From: an uncultured Clostridia bacterium
Lineage (GTDB): Bacteria; Bacillota; Clostridia; Oscillospirales; Ruminococcaceae
Assembly (NCBI GenBank): GCA_947631575.1
Contig: CANRLW010000013.1
Coordinates: 1-34,285, forward strand
Direction of reading: 5' to 3'
Length of the DNA stretch: 34,285 bases
In this document: positions 1 to 7,150 of the stretch, piece after piece
Numbering within the stretch: position 1 is the stretch's first letter
How the letters are laid out: the number at the start of each line of letters is the position of its first letter
Translations under genes and position numbers: made by a program
Notes under the pieces: model-generated
The model's input: only the letters and a program-made list of their open reading frames with translations
What the model was told of the DNA's origin: nothing
Database searches by the model: none

Positions 1-1
1 T

Positions 2-217
2 ACGCTTCCTCAAGGCAGTTTTATCACCGATACTGCCGCCTTCAATGGGCATATCTATATTACAACTCGTTTCAATAACCCGGATAAAGAAAAATCTATA
101 TTCGGAACGCAGATAGATTATGATTTGTCTAGTCGGACATATGTTGAAACGCCGATACACATGGATTTTGAAAAATACTCACATTTTGTTGTATGCCCGG
201 TTAGAGGTAAGAGCTAA
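2..217 (+). CDS. C-terminal end of an unidentified protein (5' truncated by window)
   Basis: Frame 2 is open from the window edge to TAA at 215-217, giving about 71 residues with hydrophilic, beta-rich composition (motifs such as HIYITTRF and YETP-like turns). I do not recognise the family. The last residues, PVRGKS, are encoded by the first units of the AGAGG/TAAGAG heptamer repeat, so the stop codon itself lies in that repeat. This suggests that the repeat replaced or trimmed the original 3' end. The reading frame is plausible but rests only on openness. Confidence 0.45.
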   Translation, partial: TLPQGSFITDTAAFNGHIYITTRFNNPDKEKSIFGTQIDYDLSSRTYVETPIHMDFEKYSHFVVCPVRGKS

Positions 218-238
218 GAGATAAGAGGTAAGAATTAT
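200..238 (+). repeat. Heptameric intergenic repeat, copy A
   Basis: Successive 7-nt units TTAGAGG, TAAGAGC, TAAGAGA, TAAGAGG, TAAGAAT. The same unit type recurs at 280-360, 4953-5009, 5041-5081, 27404-27457 and 34230-34260. Here it supplies the last codons and stop of the upstream gene. Confidence 0.7.
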
Positions 239-279
239 AGCGAGCTTTTGAGAGTTTAAGTTTATTGATTATTAAAAGA

Positions 280-360
280 AGAAACTAGAGGCTAGAATTT
301 GTTTTAAGCGGAAAACAACTTTTCCACTCAAATTCCAGCCTCTTGTTTCTAGCCTCTGGA
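280..360. terminator. Long imperfect hairpin built from the heptamer repeat; probable terminator of the DUF389 gene
   Basis: The arm at about 281-302 (AGAAACTAGAGGCTAGAA...) pairs with the arm at about 325-347, with about two mismatches in 22 bp. Inside is a perfect GGAAAA-CAAC-TTTTCC hairpin. A further TCTAGCCTCT unit follows. Read on the minus strand, it sits just after the DUF389 stop and ends in a T-rich run (TTCTTCTTTT), so it can act as a rho-independent terminator for that gene. Confidence 0.5.
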
Positions 361-372
361 TGCCTTATTATC

Positions 373-1722
373 TTATTCCTCCGCCGTTTCTATGTCAATA
401 TCAAGTACCACTTCCGAAACGCCGCTTTCGCTCTTTAAAAAGTTTTCCATCACCTGTTTTTCAGAGTCCGAAAGCTCCTTTTCCGAAACTCCCGAAAGCA
501 GGATATACTGTCCGTTTTCACCGTACATAAGCCCAACGCGAATGTTCTTTATGTCCGTAAAGATCTCCGAAGACTTCTTTGAAATAGCCGAACAGTCCGT
601 TATATTCCCAAGGCTTTCATTCAGCCGCTCGTTTTCTTCCTTTTCCTTTTCAAGCTGACTTTGCAGGTCGCGAATGGTGCTTTCCTGAACGGCAATAGTC
701 ACTTTGTCGCTGTCGGTTTCGCCTTCTATGATCTTATTCTGCGTTACATGCAGAGTAAAGCCGCCAAGGTCGTAGTCCGAAAGCTTGTTTTCAAGCTCGT
801 TTATCCTGTCGTCCGAAATCTGCATTCCCACAAGTGATACCGATATCTTCTTGTCCATATAATCGACATTGCTTTGTACAAGCTGAGTTTCGGAAAACAC
901 AAATTCTTTTTTCAGATAATCGTCCGCATTTTTTTCGAGTACGGATTTATACACCGTAAATCCCGCGAACAGAACGCTCGGAATTACCGTTATTACCACC
1001 GCCGCGGTTATGGCTCTGCGTATCTTCTTTTCTTTTTTTGCGTCAAGCTCCGTGTGCACGGGAACTCTGAGGAGCTTTGTCACAAAGAATGCCGAAAGCG
1101 CAATAAACAGCGTGTTAATTAAAAACAGATAAGACGCGCCGAGTATAAAGCTGAGCTGCGCCGTAGCAATTCCATAGCCCACCGTGCAGAGCGGCGGCAT
1201 AAGCGCTGTGGCTATTGCTACTCCCGGAATAACGTTGCTGGTCTTTTGTCGGGTGTTTCCTATTCCTCCCGCGATACCGCCGAACAGCGCAATAAGAACG
1301 TCCCAGAGCGTGGGGCTTGTGCGGGCTATCATCTCGCTTGTCGCAGTATGCAACGGCGAGAGCAAAAAGTAGACGGTCGAGGTTATAAGGCTTATTATGA
1401 CCTGCGTAGCAAACCTCGACGCCGCATGCTTTAACATTGAGAGGTCGCGTATAGCCAGCGAATATCCCATAGTAAGTATCCCGCTCATAAGCGGAGAGAT
1501 CAGCATAGCGCCTATAATAACGGCGGTAGAGTTTACATTAAGCCCTATAGAGGCAATAAGTATCGCCATCATCAATATCCACATATTCGCTCCGTGTATC
1601 ACGGTATTCTCCTTCATCATATCATTAAGCTCGTCATAGCCTAACATGTTACTTCGCATATCGAGCAGATTATGAAAATATTCGCCTATGGCACTTCTTT
1701 TTCTTTCAGTTTCGTTTTGCAT
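373..1722 (-). CDS. DUF389 family membrane protein
   Basis: Multi-pass membrane protein of the DUF389 (TIGR00341/TIGR00271-like) hydrophobic family, whose biochemical role is not established. The N-terminal half carries the family core: a GLNVNSTAVIIGAMLISPLM segment near residues 60-80, then GGIAGGIGNTR and NVIPGVAIATALMPPLCTVGYG, with about five to six hydrophobic helices. The C-terminal ~200 residues are soluble, with a single helix near 240-260, a beta-rich domain and a coiled-coil stretch (LQSQLEKEKEENERLNESL). An upstream in-frame GTG exists at 1731, but AGGTGA sits at the right distance from the ATG at 1722 and overlaps that GTG, so 1722 is the better start (449 aa). It is transcribed divergently from the CotH-like gene. 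Confidence 0.88.
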   Translation of the reverse strand: MQNETERKRSAIGEYFHNLLDMRSNMLGYDELNDMMKENTVIHGANMWILMMAILIASIGLNVNSTAVIIGAMLISPLMSGILTMGYSLAIRDLSMLKHAASRFATQVIISLITSTVYFLLSPLHTATSEMIARTSPTLWDVLIALFGGIAGGIGNTRQKTSNVIPGVAIATALMPPLCTVGYGIATAQLSFILGASYLFLINTLFIALSAFFVTKLLRVPVHTELDAKKEKKIRRAITAAVVITVIPSVLFAGFTVYKSVLEKNADDYLKKEFVFSETQLVQSNVDYMDKKISVSLVGMQISDDRINELENKLSDYDLGGFTLHVTQNKIIEGETDSDKVTIAVQESTIRDLQSQLEKEKEENERLNESLGNITDCSAISKKSSEIFTDIKNIRVGLMYGENGQYILLSGVSEKELSDSEKQVMENFLKSESGVSEVVLDIDIETAEE

Positions 1723-1764
1723 TTTGGTCACCTGTTACCTTCCCGAAAAAATTTTCCATAGAGA

Positions 1765-1793
1765 ATTATACACCTTAAAAACCAAAATGTCAA
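1765..1793 (-). promoter_or_regulatory. Sigma-A-type promoter for the DUF389 gene
   Basis: On the minus strand, TTGACA (1788-1793) and TATAAT (1765-1770) are separated by 17 bp, a perfect consensus. The start codon follows about 40 nt downstream. Confidence 0.85.
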
Positions 1794-1835
1794 CAGTTAT
1801 ATAACAGTACTTTGTCTACACTCTGATGTTTATAC

Positions 1836-1864
1836 TTGATTTTTATAAAGAAATATGTTACAAT
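1836..1864 (+). promoter_or_regulatory. Candidate promoter for the CotH-like gene
   Basis: TTGATT (1836-1841), 17-bp spacer, TACAAT (1859-1864). The predicted transcript start, about 1871, falls directly at the ribosome site GAGGTG (1871-1876), so the leader would be only about 12 nt. Confidence 0.5.
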
Positions 1865-1882
1865 GTTCAAGAGGTGATGCAA

Positions 1883-3223
1883 ATGAAAAAATTCAGAGTT
1901 TTAGCTTTACTTTTAGCGGCAGCAATTATCTCGGGTTGTACCAACCTTTCGGAAAACTCCCGCCCGGACCTTGTCCCCGTTTTTTCGGATAATTCGGACA
2001 GCTATTCCGGATCTTCCGACCCCGAAGATTCGGCAGGAGCGGAAATACCTGAAAAGACAGAGCCGGAATATGTAAGCTGGATGCTCGAAGAAAAAGTACA
2101 TGAAATACGAATAGAAATGGCGCCCGAAAACTGGAACAAGATCAAAGCCAATCCATATGGCAAGACATATTATCCCGCAAACGTTTCTATCGACGGCGAA
2201 GTTTTTGAAAACGTCGGAGTAAAAACGCGCGGAAACGCCTCGCTTTATGAGGCGGTCGAGGCGCAAAAATTTCGTTTTCCGTTTAAGATAAAGTTTGATA
2301 AATATGTAGACGGAGGAAACTTCTTAGGTCTTGACGAGCTTGCTCTGAATAACGGCGGCGACGACTATTCGCTTATGAGAGATTACTTAGGCTATGAGGC
2401 TTTCAGAATGCTCGGCGGATATGCCTCCTGCGTTACATATTTCAACGTCTATCTGAATGACGAGTTCAGAGGCTTTTATGTCGGAGTGGAGTCAATAGAT
2501 TCCAGCTATCTTGAACGTTATTTCAATTCTCATAAGCATAACCTCTACGAGGGAGAAACAAACGCTACGCTTTTGCCGGGTATGTCCCTTAAAAGCTTTA
2601 CGCAGAAAAAAGGCACGGACACTTCAATGGCGGATATAAGCCGGCTTATAAAAGTGCTATCAGAAACTCCTCTCGGCGAAAAAGGAGAGATAGAAACATA
2701 TCTCGATGTTGATTCCGCGCTGAAGATGCTGGCAATAAACGCAGTTATTGACAACCGCGACGGCTATGGCGGCATATTTGCTCATAACTTCTATTTTTAC
2801 AACATGGACGGAAAGCTTGTCGTGATACCCTGGGATATGAACGCGCCGCACATGAGCGCATATACGGAAATTGCGTCGCCGACTATCGGAGTATATGAGT
2901 ATTCCATGATGAATAACCGACCGATGGCGAAAAAGCTTGTAGCTGTAGACGAATATTACGCGATATATCTTGATTATTGCAAGCAGCTTGCGGACAAGCT
3001 CCCCGAGCTTAAAGAAAAGGTCCTGCGTGTTTATGATATGATAAAGCCCTATGTCGAAGAAGATCCGAATAAGTTTATGTCAAACTGGTATTTTAACTAT
3101 CAGTATTCAAAGGATAATCCGAGCGGTGTAGTTTCTTTCCTTGACGCAAGGTATGATTATCTTCAGAAACGTCTTGAAGAGCTTAAAGGAAAACCTGTTC
3201 CGGATAGTGTGCTTAACCCGTAA
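1883..3223 (+). CDS. CotH-family (spore coat kinase-like) lipoprotein
   Basis: CotH-type protein. The family includes the Bacillus spore-coat kinase CotH, an atypical protein kinase fold, and many surface-anchored homologues in Firmicutes. The start at 1883 is chosen because GAGGTG lies 6 nt upstream. It gives a type II signal peptide ending IISGC (Cys19), so the protein should be a cell-surface lipoprotein, followed by a Ser/Asp/Glu-rich linker to about residue 60. The CotH core follows: strand-forming VHEIRIEMAPENW, the VGVKTRGNASL motif, KFPFKI-like KFRFPFKIKFDK, GFYVGVESID, and the late acidic motif VVIPWDMN. The length of 446 aa is normal. Exported CotH proteins in gut Clostridia are often linked to cell-surface or cellulosome-like functions, so a spore role should not be assumed here. 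Confidence 0.85.
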   Translation: MKKFRVLALLLAAAIISGCTNLSENSRPDLVPVFSDNSDSYSGSSDPEDSAGAEIPEKTEPEYVSWMLEEKVHEIRIEMAPENWNKIKANPYGKTYYPANVSIDGEVFENVGVKTRGNASLYEAVEAQKFRFPFKIKFDKYVDGGNFLGLDELALNNGGDDYSLMRDYLGYEAFRMLGGYASCVTYFNVYLNDEFRGFYVGVESIDSSYLERYFNSHKHNLYEGETNATLLPGMSLKSFTQKKGTDTSMADISRLIKVLSETPLGEKGEIETYLDVDSALKMLAINAVIDNRDGYGGIFAHNFYFYNMDGKLVVIPWDMNAPHMSAYTEIASPTIGVYEYSMMNNRPMAKKLVAVDEYYAIYLDYCKQLADKLPELKEKVLRVYDMIKPYVEEDPNKFMSNWYFNYQYSKDNPSGVVSFLDARYDYLQKRLEELKGKPVPDSVLNP

Positions 3224-3239
3224 TTCCAATATTTTATTA

Positions 3240-3268
3240 TTGACAGGCTGCTTTTTATTTGATAAAAT
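3240..3268 (+). promoter_or_regulatory. Promoter for the Ser-rich lipoprotein gene
   Basis: TTGACA (3240-3245), 17-bp spacer, TAAAAT (3263-3268), starting just 16 nt after the CotH-like stop codon. The downstream AAGGAG at 3293-3298 is 17 nt from the ATG, unusually far. Confidence 0.65.
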
Positions 3269-3315
3269 TATAACGACAGCACAAACATTTCCAAGGAGTC
3301 GATAAGTAAAAACAA

Positions 3316-4521
3316 ATGAAAAGAAACAGAGTAATTGCTTTGTTTGCGGCAGCCGTAGTGTTCCTGACAGGCTGCAATGAAAACATTTCAAATTCGCCTG
3401 TTGAGTCGTCGGCAGTTGAAAGTAATTCGAGTACAAGTACATACAGCTCGCCCGACAGTTTTTCGGTCAATTCGGTCAGTCCGTCTGCTCCCGAAATCTC
3501 ATCTGAAATTTCAAGCTCTTCTGAAATATCAAGCTCATCAAATGATGAAAGTTCAATTTCGGATTCTTCATCATTTTCAAGCTCATCAGTTGAAACTTCA
3601 AGCTCATCAACCATTTCTTCGAGTTCAACAGTAAAGCCTTCAAGTTCGTCAAGCAAGTCATCAAGCTCAACAGTCAGACCTTCGAGCTCGTCAACCATTT
3701 TTTCGAGTTCAACTGTTAAACCTTCAAGTTCATCAACTAATTCTTCAAGTTCAACAGTCAGACCTTCAAGCTCATCAACTAATTCTTCAAGTTCAACAGT
3801 CAGATCTTCAAGTTCATCAAGCAAATCATCAAGTTCAACTGTTAAACCTTCAAGTTCATCAAAGCCCGCGCAGACGGTTGCCCCCGAAACCTGCGAACAT
3901 AAGATTGTCATTGACAAGGGCGTTATTCCCGAATATGGAAAATCGGGACTTTCGCAGGGCGCGCACTGTTCGATATGCGGCACTGTCATAAATGCACAGC
4001 ATGAAATGAAACCCATTTTTAATTTTGTGCTGAAAAGCATAAAACAGCCGACCGCGACGGCTAAAGGAACGGCGGTATATACCGACAAAACGGCAGGCGA
4101 TTTTACAGTTACATTTGACAAGATCCCGACCGAGCAGGAGGTATACAACAAGCTTATTTCATTCAAGAAAAAATATCCCGAGGGAACGCCATTTAACAAT
4201 GGAAACAGCTATATTTCAAATACAATATTTCACAGGTTCAATTATACAGGATTCGGCTGTGTTGCGTTTGCGTTTGAACTTAGCGACGCGGCATTCGGAG
4301 ACTTTCCGGGAAGATATTCTTTTGATTTTAAAAACGTGAGAGCGGGCGATATAATAAGGCTTAGCAACGACAAGCATTCTGTTATAGTTCTTAAAGTCGA
4401 GGGCGACAAGGTGACAATTGCCGAGGGCAATTATAGCGGATCCGTCCACTGGGAAAGAACCCTCAGCCTTTCAAAAGCCGTCGAGGAATGGAACTATATC
4501 ATAACTCGCTATCCGCAATAA
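3316..4521 (+). CDS. Ser-rich repeat lipoprotein with zinc-knuckle-like motif and CHAP/NlpC-like cysteine peptidase domain
   Basis: Predicted lipoprotein: signal peptide with LTGC lipobox (Cys20). Residues about 30-190 are a low-complexity spacer made of 14-residue units of the type SSSSTVRPSSSSTN, repeated in the DNA with a 42-bp period. Next is a motif of the CxH...G.HCS.CG type (CEHKIVIDKG, then GLSQGAHCSICGTVI), common in surface proteins of gut Firmicutes; here the middle Cys usually seen (PTC) is replaced (PEYG). The last ~110 residues resemble a CHAP/NlpC papain-like fold: nucleophile candidate in GFGCVAFAF, then RAGDIIRLSNDKHSVIV (His) and VTIAEGNYSG (polar third residue). The likely role is cell-wall hydrolysis or amidase activity away from the membrane on a long Ser spacer. 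The domain assignment is by motif only. The gene ends at a strong terminator. Confidence 0.72.
   Translation: MKRNRVIALFAAAVVFLTGCNENISNSPVESSAVESNSSTSTYSSPDSFSVNSVSPSAPEISSEISSSSEISSSSNDESSISDSSSFSSSSVETSSSSTISSSSTVKPSSSSSKSSSSTVRPSSSSTIFSSSTVKPSSSSTNSSSSTVRPSSSSTNSSSSTVRSSSSSSKSSSSTVKPSSSSKPAQTVAPETCEHKIVIDKGVIPEYGKSGLSQGAHCSICGTVINAQHEMKPIFNFVLKSIKQPTATAKGTAVYTDKTAGDFTVTFDKIPTEQEVYNKLISFKKKYPEGTPFNNGNSYISNTIFHRFNYTGFGCVAFAFELSDAAFGDFPGRYSFDFKNVRAGDIIRLSNDKHSVIVLKVEGDKVTIAEGNYSGSVHWERTLSLSKAVEEWNYIITRYPQ
3600..3865 (+). repeat. Coding tandem repeat, 42-bp unit (Ser-rich linker)
   Basis: Units of the form TCTTCAAGTTCAACAGTC + AGACCTTCAAGCTCATCAAC recur with 42-bp spacing, encoding SSSSTVRPSSSSTN-type units. 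Two central units are nearly identical at the DNA level, so the array can probably change copy number by slippage or recombination. Confidence 0.85.
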
Positions 4522-4552
4522 TCTGCGATATTTGCGCAAATAAAGCTTTGGA

Positions 4553-4597
4553 CGCCGCATTGTCCTCCGTTGGGATAATGCGGCGCCGCAGTTTTTG
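4553..4597 (+). terminator. Rho-independent terminator of the Ser-rich lipoprotein gene
   Basis: Perfect 9-bp stem CGCCGCATT (4553-4561) / AATGCGGCG (4577-4585), then a TTTTT run at 4592-4596. Confidence 0.8.
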
Positions 4598-4647
4598 GCA
4601 GCCTTAATATTGCAATTTTAATGATTGCAAAAAAGTATGAAAACTAC

Positions 4648-4676
4648 TTGACAAAAACAAATTGTTGTGGTATAAT
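4648..4676 (+). promoter_or_regulatory. Consensus promoter for the leader RNA and tRNA-Leu
   Basis: TTGACA (4648-4653), 17-bp spacer, TATAAT (4671-4676): perfect consensus. The predicted transcript starts near 4683, about 180 nt ahead of the tRNA gene. Confidence 0.88.
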
Positions 4677-4682
4677 TATTTT

Positions 4683-4864
4683 TGTTCTAAAAGTTGCGTA
4701 AAGTGTGAGAGTTAACTGCATAACGCCGAAATCGGCAGACGACCGTTTTGAGGGCGAGTTGCGGCAGGGGCTTATTTGAGAGAAACGGGTTGCCCGTTTT
4801 GATAATCGAGCGCGATGCTCCTCGGGCTGATTTCACCGAGTAAAACACGAAATTTTTAAAATAC
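4683..4864 (+). ncRNA. Structured 180-nt leader RNA of unknown class, upstream of tRNA-Leu
   Basis: Between the consensus promoter and the tRNA lies a GC-rich, non-coding segment (much richer in GC than the surrounding intergenic DNA) with three compact perfect hairpins: GCCGA-AA-TCGGC near 4725-4736, AAACGGG-TTG-CCCGTTT near 4784-4800, and CTCGG...CCGAG near 4821-4841. The first hairpin is embedded in a 17-nt string (4725-4741) that matches the D-arm region of the downstream tRNA-Leu at 15 of 17 positions. It could be an independent small RNA, a processed tRNA leader, or a decayed tRNA-Leu 5' half that has been rearranged. I do not match it to a known riboswitch, 6S, SRP, RNase P or tmRNA. 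Confidence 0.4.
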
Positions 4865-4951
4865 GCAGGTGTGGCGAAATTGGCAGACGCGCTAGCTTCA
4901 GGTGCTAGTGATCGCAAGGTCATGTGGGTTCAAGTCCCGTCACCTGCACCA
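4865..4951 (+). tRNA. tRNA-Leu (anticodon CAG)
   Basis: 87-nt class II tRNA. The acceptor strand GCAGGTG (4865-4871) pairs with CACCTGC (4941-4947), followed by A and an encoded CCA (4949-4951). The anticodon arm is CTAGC-TTCAGGT-GCTAG with anticodon CAG. A long variable arm (GTGATCGCAAGGTCAT) and T-loop GGTTCAAGTCC are present. Its 3' 62 nt are duplicated 22 kb downstream at 27084-27145. Confidence 0.97.
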
Positions 4952-4952
4952 A

Positions 4953-5009
4953 CTTAGAAGTAAGAGGTTAGAAATTAGAGGTAAGAATTTGGTTCTTACC
5001 TCTTATTTC
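4953..5009. repeat. Heptameric repeat copy C, forming a hairpin after tRNA-Leu
   Basis: Units CTTAGAAG, TAAGAGG, TTAGAAA, TTAGAGG, TAAGAAT, immediately after the tRNA CCA. GAAATTAGAGGTAAGAA pairs with TTCTTACCTCTTATTTC (one mismatch), followed by TTTTT, so it can serve as the tRNA terminator. Confidence 0.65.
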
Positions 5010-5040
5010 TTTTTATGCGTTAATTTCAGCAAAAAACGTC

Positions 5041-5081
5041 TTGGCTCAAACTCTTACTTCTTATCTCTTACATCTAAACAG
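5041..5081 (-). repeat. Heptameric repeat copy D (inverted)
   Basis: On the minus strand the units read TTAGATG, TAAGAGA, TAAGAAG, TAAGAGT. It is inverted relative to copy C, so the two can pair into a larger structure. It lies downstream of the minus-strand TetR gene. Confidence 0.6.
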
Positions 5082-5112
5082 TATGCATTGATTTCGGTGC
5101 AAAATCAGAACG

Positions 5113-5676
5113 TTACTTCTTATTCACCCCGTTAATCCCGTTGCAAATCAGCCTAGTCGTAAGCTCTATGATTTCGTCCAGCGGTATCTTCTTTTTGTCC
5201 GCTGTCCACTGCTTGTAAATCTCAATCGTCGCCTGCGACACAAACGCCATAATTATGTTCTGCACATACGGGTCGACGTTCATGCGCTTGCCGTCCGTGC
5301 CCCATGTTTCCGACATGATTTCGTTGGTTATCCTGCGGCTGATGTAGTGGTAACTTCCGCTGCACATCAGCCTTTCGTGTAGCCGCCCCGCGCCCTCGCT
5401 TACTAGAAAGAACTCGCGCGTAATCTTGTCCATATCCCGCGGACGTTCAAGATTTTTCGTGCGCTCGATAAAACTTTTCGCCATTTCATTCTGCATTTCC
5501 AGCAGCAGATCGTCCAACGAATTGTAGTGCAGATAAAACGTTTTTCGGTTAATCCTTGCGCGCTCCGTCAGTTCCTTTATCGTGATTTTTTCGTAGTCCA
5601 TTTCGCAGATCATCTCTTCAAAAGTCTTGCGGATAGCCTCTCTTGTGCGGATCACGCGCAAATCTTCTTTATTCAT
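5113..5676 (-). CDS. TetR/AcrR family transcriptional regulator
   Basis: 187-aa TetR-type repressor. The N-terminal ~50 residues contain the helix-turn-helix: ITIKELTERARINRKTFYLHY is the recognition region. The C-terminal part has no cysteine-rich or metal motif; it resembles the TetR_C family seen with DhaS-like regulators, and the ligand is unknown. AGGAGG-like GGAGGC lies upstream of the ATG at 5676. It is divergent from the flavodoxin operon, and a large palindrome overlaps its own -10 box, so autoregulation together with control of the divergent operon is the natural reading. The operon content (flavodoxins, aldo/keto reductases, SDR) suggests an inducer such as a reactive carbonyl, quinone or other electrophile. 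Confidence 0.9.
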   Translation of the reverse strand: MNKEDLRVIRTREAIRKTFEEMICEMDYEKITIKELTERARINRKTFYLHYNSLDDLLLEMQNEMAKSFIERTKNLERPRDMDKITREFFLVSEGAGRLHERLMCSGSYHYISRRITNEIMSETWGTDGKRMNVDPYVQNIIMAFVSQATIEIYKQWTADKKKIPLDEIIELTTRLICNGINGVNKK

Positions 5677-5690
5677 AGCCTGCCTCCAAA

Positions 5691-5726
5691 GTTGTATAAA
5701 TAATCGCTCTGTGATTATTATACAAC
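5691..5726. promoter_or_regulatory. Palindromic operator candidate for the divergent TetR regulator
   Basis: The arms GTTGTATAAATAATC (5691-5705) and GATTATTATACAAC (5713-5726) are inverted repeats differing by a single inserted base. The right arm contains the -10 box of the tetR promoter. Confidence 0.7.
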
Positions 5727-5745
5727 ATTTTTCTTAAAAAGTCAA
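5717..5745 (-). promoter_or_regulatory. Promoter of the first TetR gene
   Basis: Minus strand TTGACT (5740-5745), 17-bp spacer, TATAAT (5717-5722); it overlaps the palindrome. Confidence 0.8.
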
Positions 5746-5861
5746 CTCGTGTGTAATAATCCACTTTTTCCGAAAAATGCGGCGTAAACCTCTCTCGTAG
5801 GAAAAATGATGTGGAGTTTGAGCCTGCAAAGAATTATAATAAGAAAAAGGAGGAAGACATT

Positions 5862-6596
5862 ATGAAGAAGTTATTGTCAATTATGCTTTGTGCGTGCATT
5901 TGCACAACAGTTACCGCCTGCACAGCGAACAACTCTTCCGAAACGGAGAGCGTTGAAAATGAAAACAATTTAAATGATAGCAAACAAAGCGAAAGCAGTT
6001 CAAGCGACCGCACCCCTGATACATCAGTTTCAAACTCAACAACGGCTGAACCCACCCCGTCTGAACCCGCATCAGACAGCAAAATTCTCGTTGCATATTT
6101 TTCGCTTGCGGGCGAGCAGTACGAGGTTGGAGTTATCGAAAAGGGAAACACCGAAATTGTCGCGGAAATGATTGCCGATGCAACGGGCGCGGATGTGTTC
6201 AAAATCGAGTCCACAACGGAATACCCCGCGACCTATGACGGACTTCTGGACATCTCTCGAAAAGAGGAAACCAACCCGCCGCAAATTGCCGAAACCGTCG
6301 ACAACATGACAGATTATGACACGATTTTCCTCGGCTACCCGATCTGGTGGGGCGACACGCCGACCATTATAAAAGTGTTTTTGCAAAGCTACGATTTTTC
6401 GGGCAAGACAATCGTTCCGTTCTGCACTCACGGCGGCAGCGGGCTTTCGGGAACGGGCAGGACTATCAGCAATCTTTGCCCTAATTCCACGATAAAAGAC
6501 GGTCTTGCAATCCGCGGAAGTACCGCGCAGAATGACCGCGACAGCGCGAAACAGAGCGTTACTAAATGGCTGAAGGAGAATGGTTATGGACTGTAA
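5862..6596 (+). CDS. Lipoprotein-anchored flavodoxin
   Basis: Flavodoxin-fold FMN protein with an export signal. Residues 1-20 form a type II signal peptide (charged MKK, hydrophobic core, lipobox VTAC with Cys20); residues 21-80 are a Ser/Asn/Glu-rich linker. The flavodoxin domain starts at SKILVAYFS and has the FMN-phosphate loop in KGNTEIVAEMI, the YDTIFLGYPIWWGDTP strand-loop and a late THGGSGLSGT loop, as in the Flavodoxin_4 group. The start at 5862 follows AAGGAGG. It is the first gene of a plus-strand operon divergent from TetR. The cytosolic paralogue at 10456 shares long similar segments (ESYDFSGKTI and THGGSG regions), also at DNA level, so one arose from the other. An FMN protein outside the membrane would need a dedicated electron donor. 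Confidence 0.87.
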   Translation: MKKLLSIMLCACICTTVTACTANNSSETESVENENNLNDSKQSESSSSDRTPDTSVSNSTTAEPTPSEPASDSKILVAYFSLAGEQYEVGVIEKGNTEIVAEMIADATGADVFKIESTTEYPATYDGLLDISRKEETNPPQIAETVDNMTDYDTIFLGYPIWWGDTPTIIKVFLQSYDFSGKTIVPFCTHGGSGLSGTGRTISNLCPNSTIKDGLAIRGSTAQNDRDSAKQSVTKWLKENGYGL

Positions 6597-7137
6597 AACC
6601 GAAATTGTTGACCCGAGAATACCCCACCCCGAACAGCTGAAAATCGGCAAGCGCAATGCGGAAATTCTTTTCAGATTAAACCACACAATGCCGATGTCGG
6701 ACGAGTATCAGGCGTTACTTCGGGAATTGTTTGGAGATAATCTTGGAGAGGGCAGTTCCGTTTATCCTCCGCTGATGGGCGTGTGCTTTGAGAACGTCAA
6801 AATAGGGCGTAACGTCTTTATTAACAGCAATATTCTGGCAATGGCGCGCGGCGGCGTGGTGATTGAGGACAACGTTCAAATCGCCGCGAATGTGCAATTG
6901 CTCACCAACAACCACGATCCCTACGACCGCGCGGTTTTGCTCTGCAAGCCTATTCACATTAAAAACGGCGCGTGGATCGGCGCGGGAGCGACAATTCTGC
7001 CCGGCGTTTGCGTTGGGGAACACGCGATTGTCGGTGCGGCAAGCGTCGTCACGAAAGACGTACCGGACTATGCGGTCGTTGTAGGAAATCCCGCGAAAAT
7101 TGTGAAAAATCTTGATGCAGATAAGTTTGAAAAATGA
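6586..7137 (+). CDS. Hexapeptide-repeat O-acetyltransferase (maltose/galactoside acetyltransferase family)
   Basis: Left-handed beta-helix acyltransferase of the Maa/LacA/NodL type, which transfers acetyl from acetyl-CoA to a sugar or other hydroxyl. The N-terminal helical part has MPMSDEYQALLRELFG; the hexapeptide coil region follows (VKIGRNVFINSNILAMARGGVVIEDNVQIAANV), with the catalytic-His motif region LLTNNHDPYDR and the closing coil WIGAGATILPGVCVGEHAIVGAASVVTKDVP. AAGGAG suits the ATG at 6586 better than the one at 6580. The gene overlaps the flavodoxin stop by 11 nt, so translation is probably coupled. The substrate is not visible. Confidence 0.88.
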   Translation: MDCKTEIVDPRIPHPEQLKIGKRNAEILFRLNHTMPMSDEYQALLRELFGDNLGEGSSVYPPLMGVCFENVKIGRNVFINSNILAMARGGVVIEDNVQIAANVQLLTNNHDPYDRAVLLCKPIHIKNGAWIGAGATILPGVCVGEHAIVGAASVVTKDVPDYAVVVGNPAKIVKNLDADKFEK

Positions 7138-7150
7138 CGAAGAATAACCT

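Noticed and set aside
1812-1836. TTGTCT...TATACT as promoter of the CotH-like gene
   Set aside because: The spacer is only 13 bp; the TTGATT-17-TACAAT pair just downstream is better.
3600-3865. CRISPR-like regular repeat
   Set aside because: The 42-bp periodic repeats are in-frame coding units with no unique spacers.
3255-4199. 314-codon minus-strand ORF with acidic ELEGLTVELEELVDE repeats
   Set aside because: Antisense image of the Ser-rich repeat gene (TCA/TCT/AGT codons read backwards). The plus strand has signal peptide, promoter and terminator.
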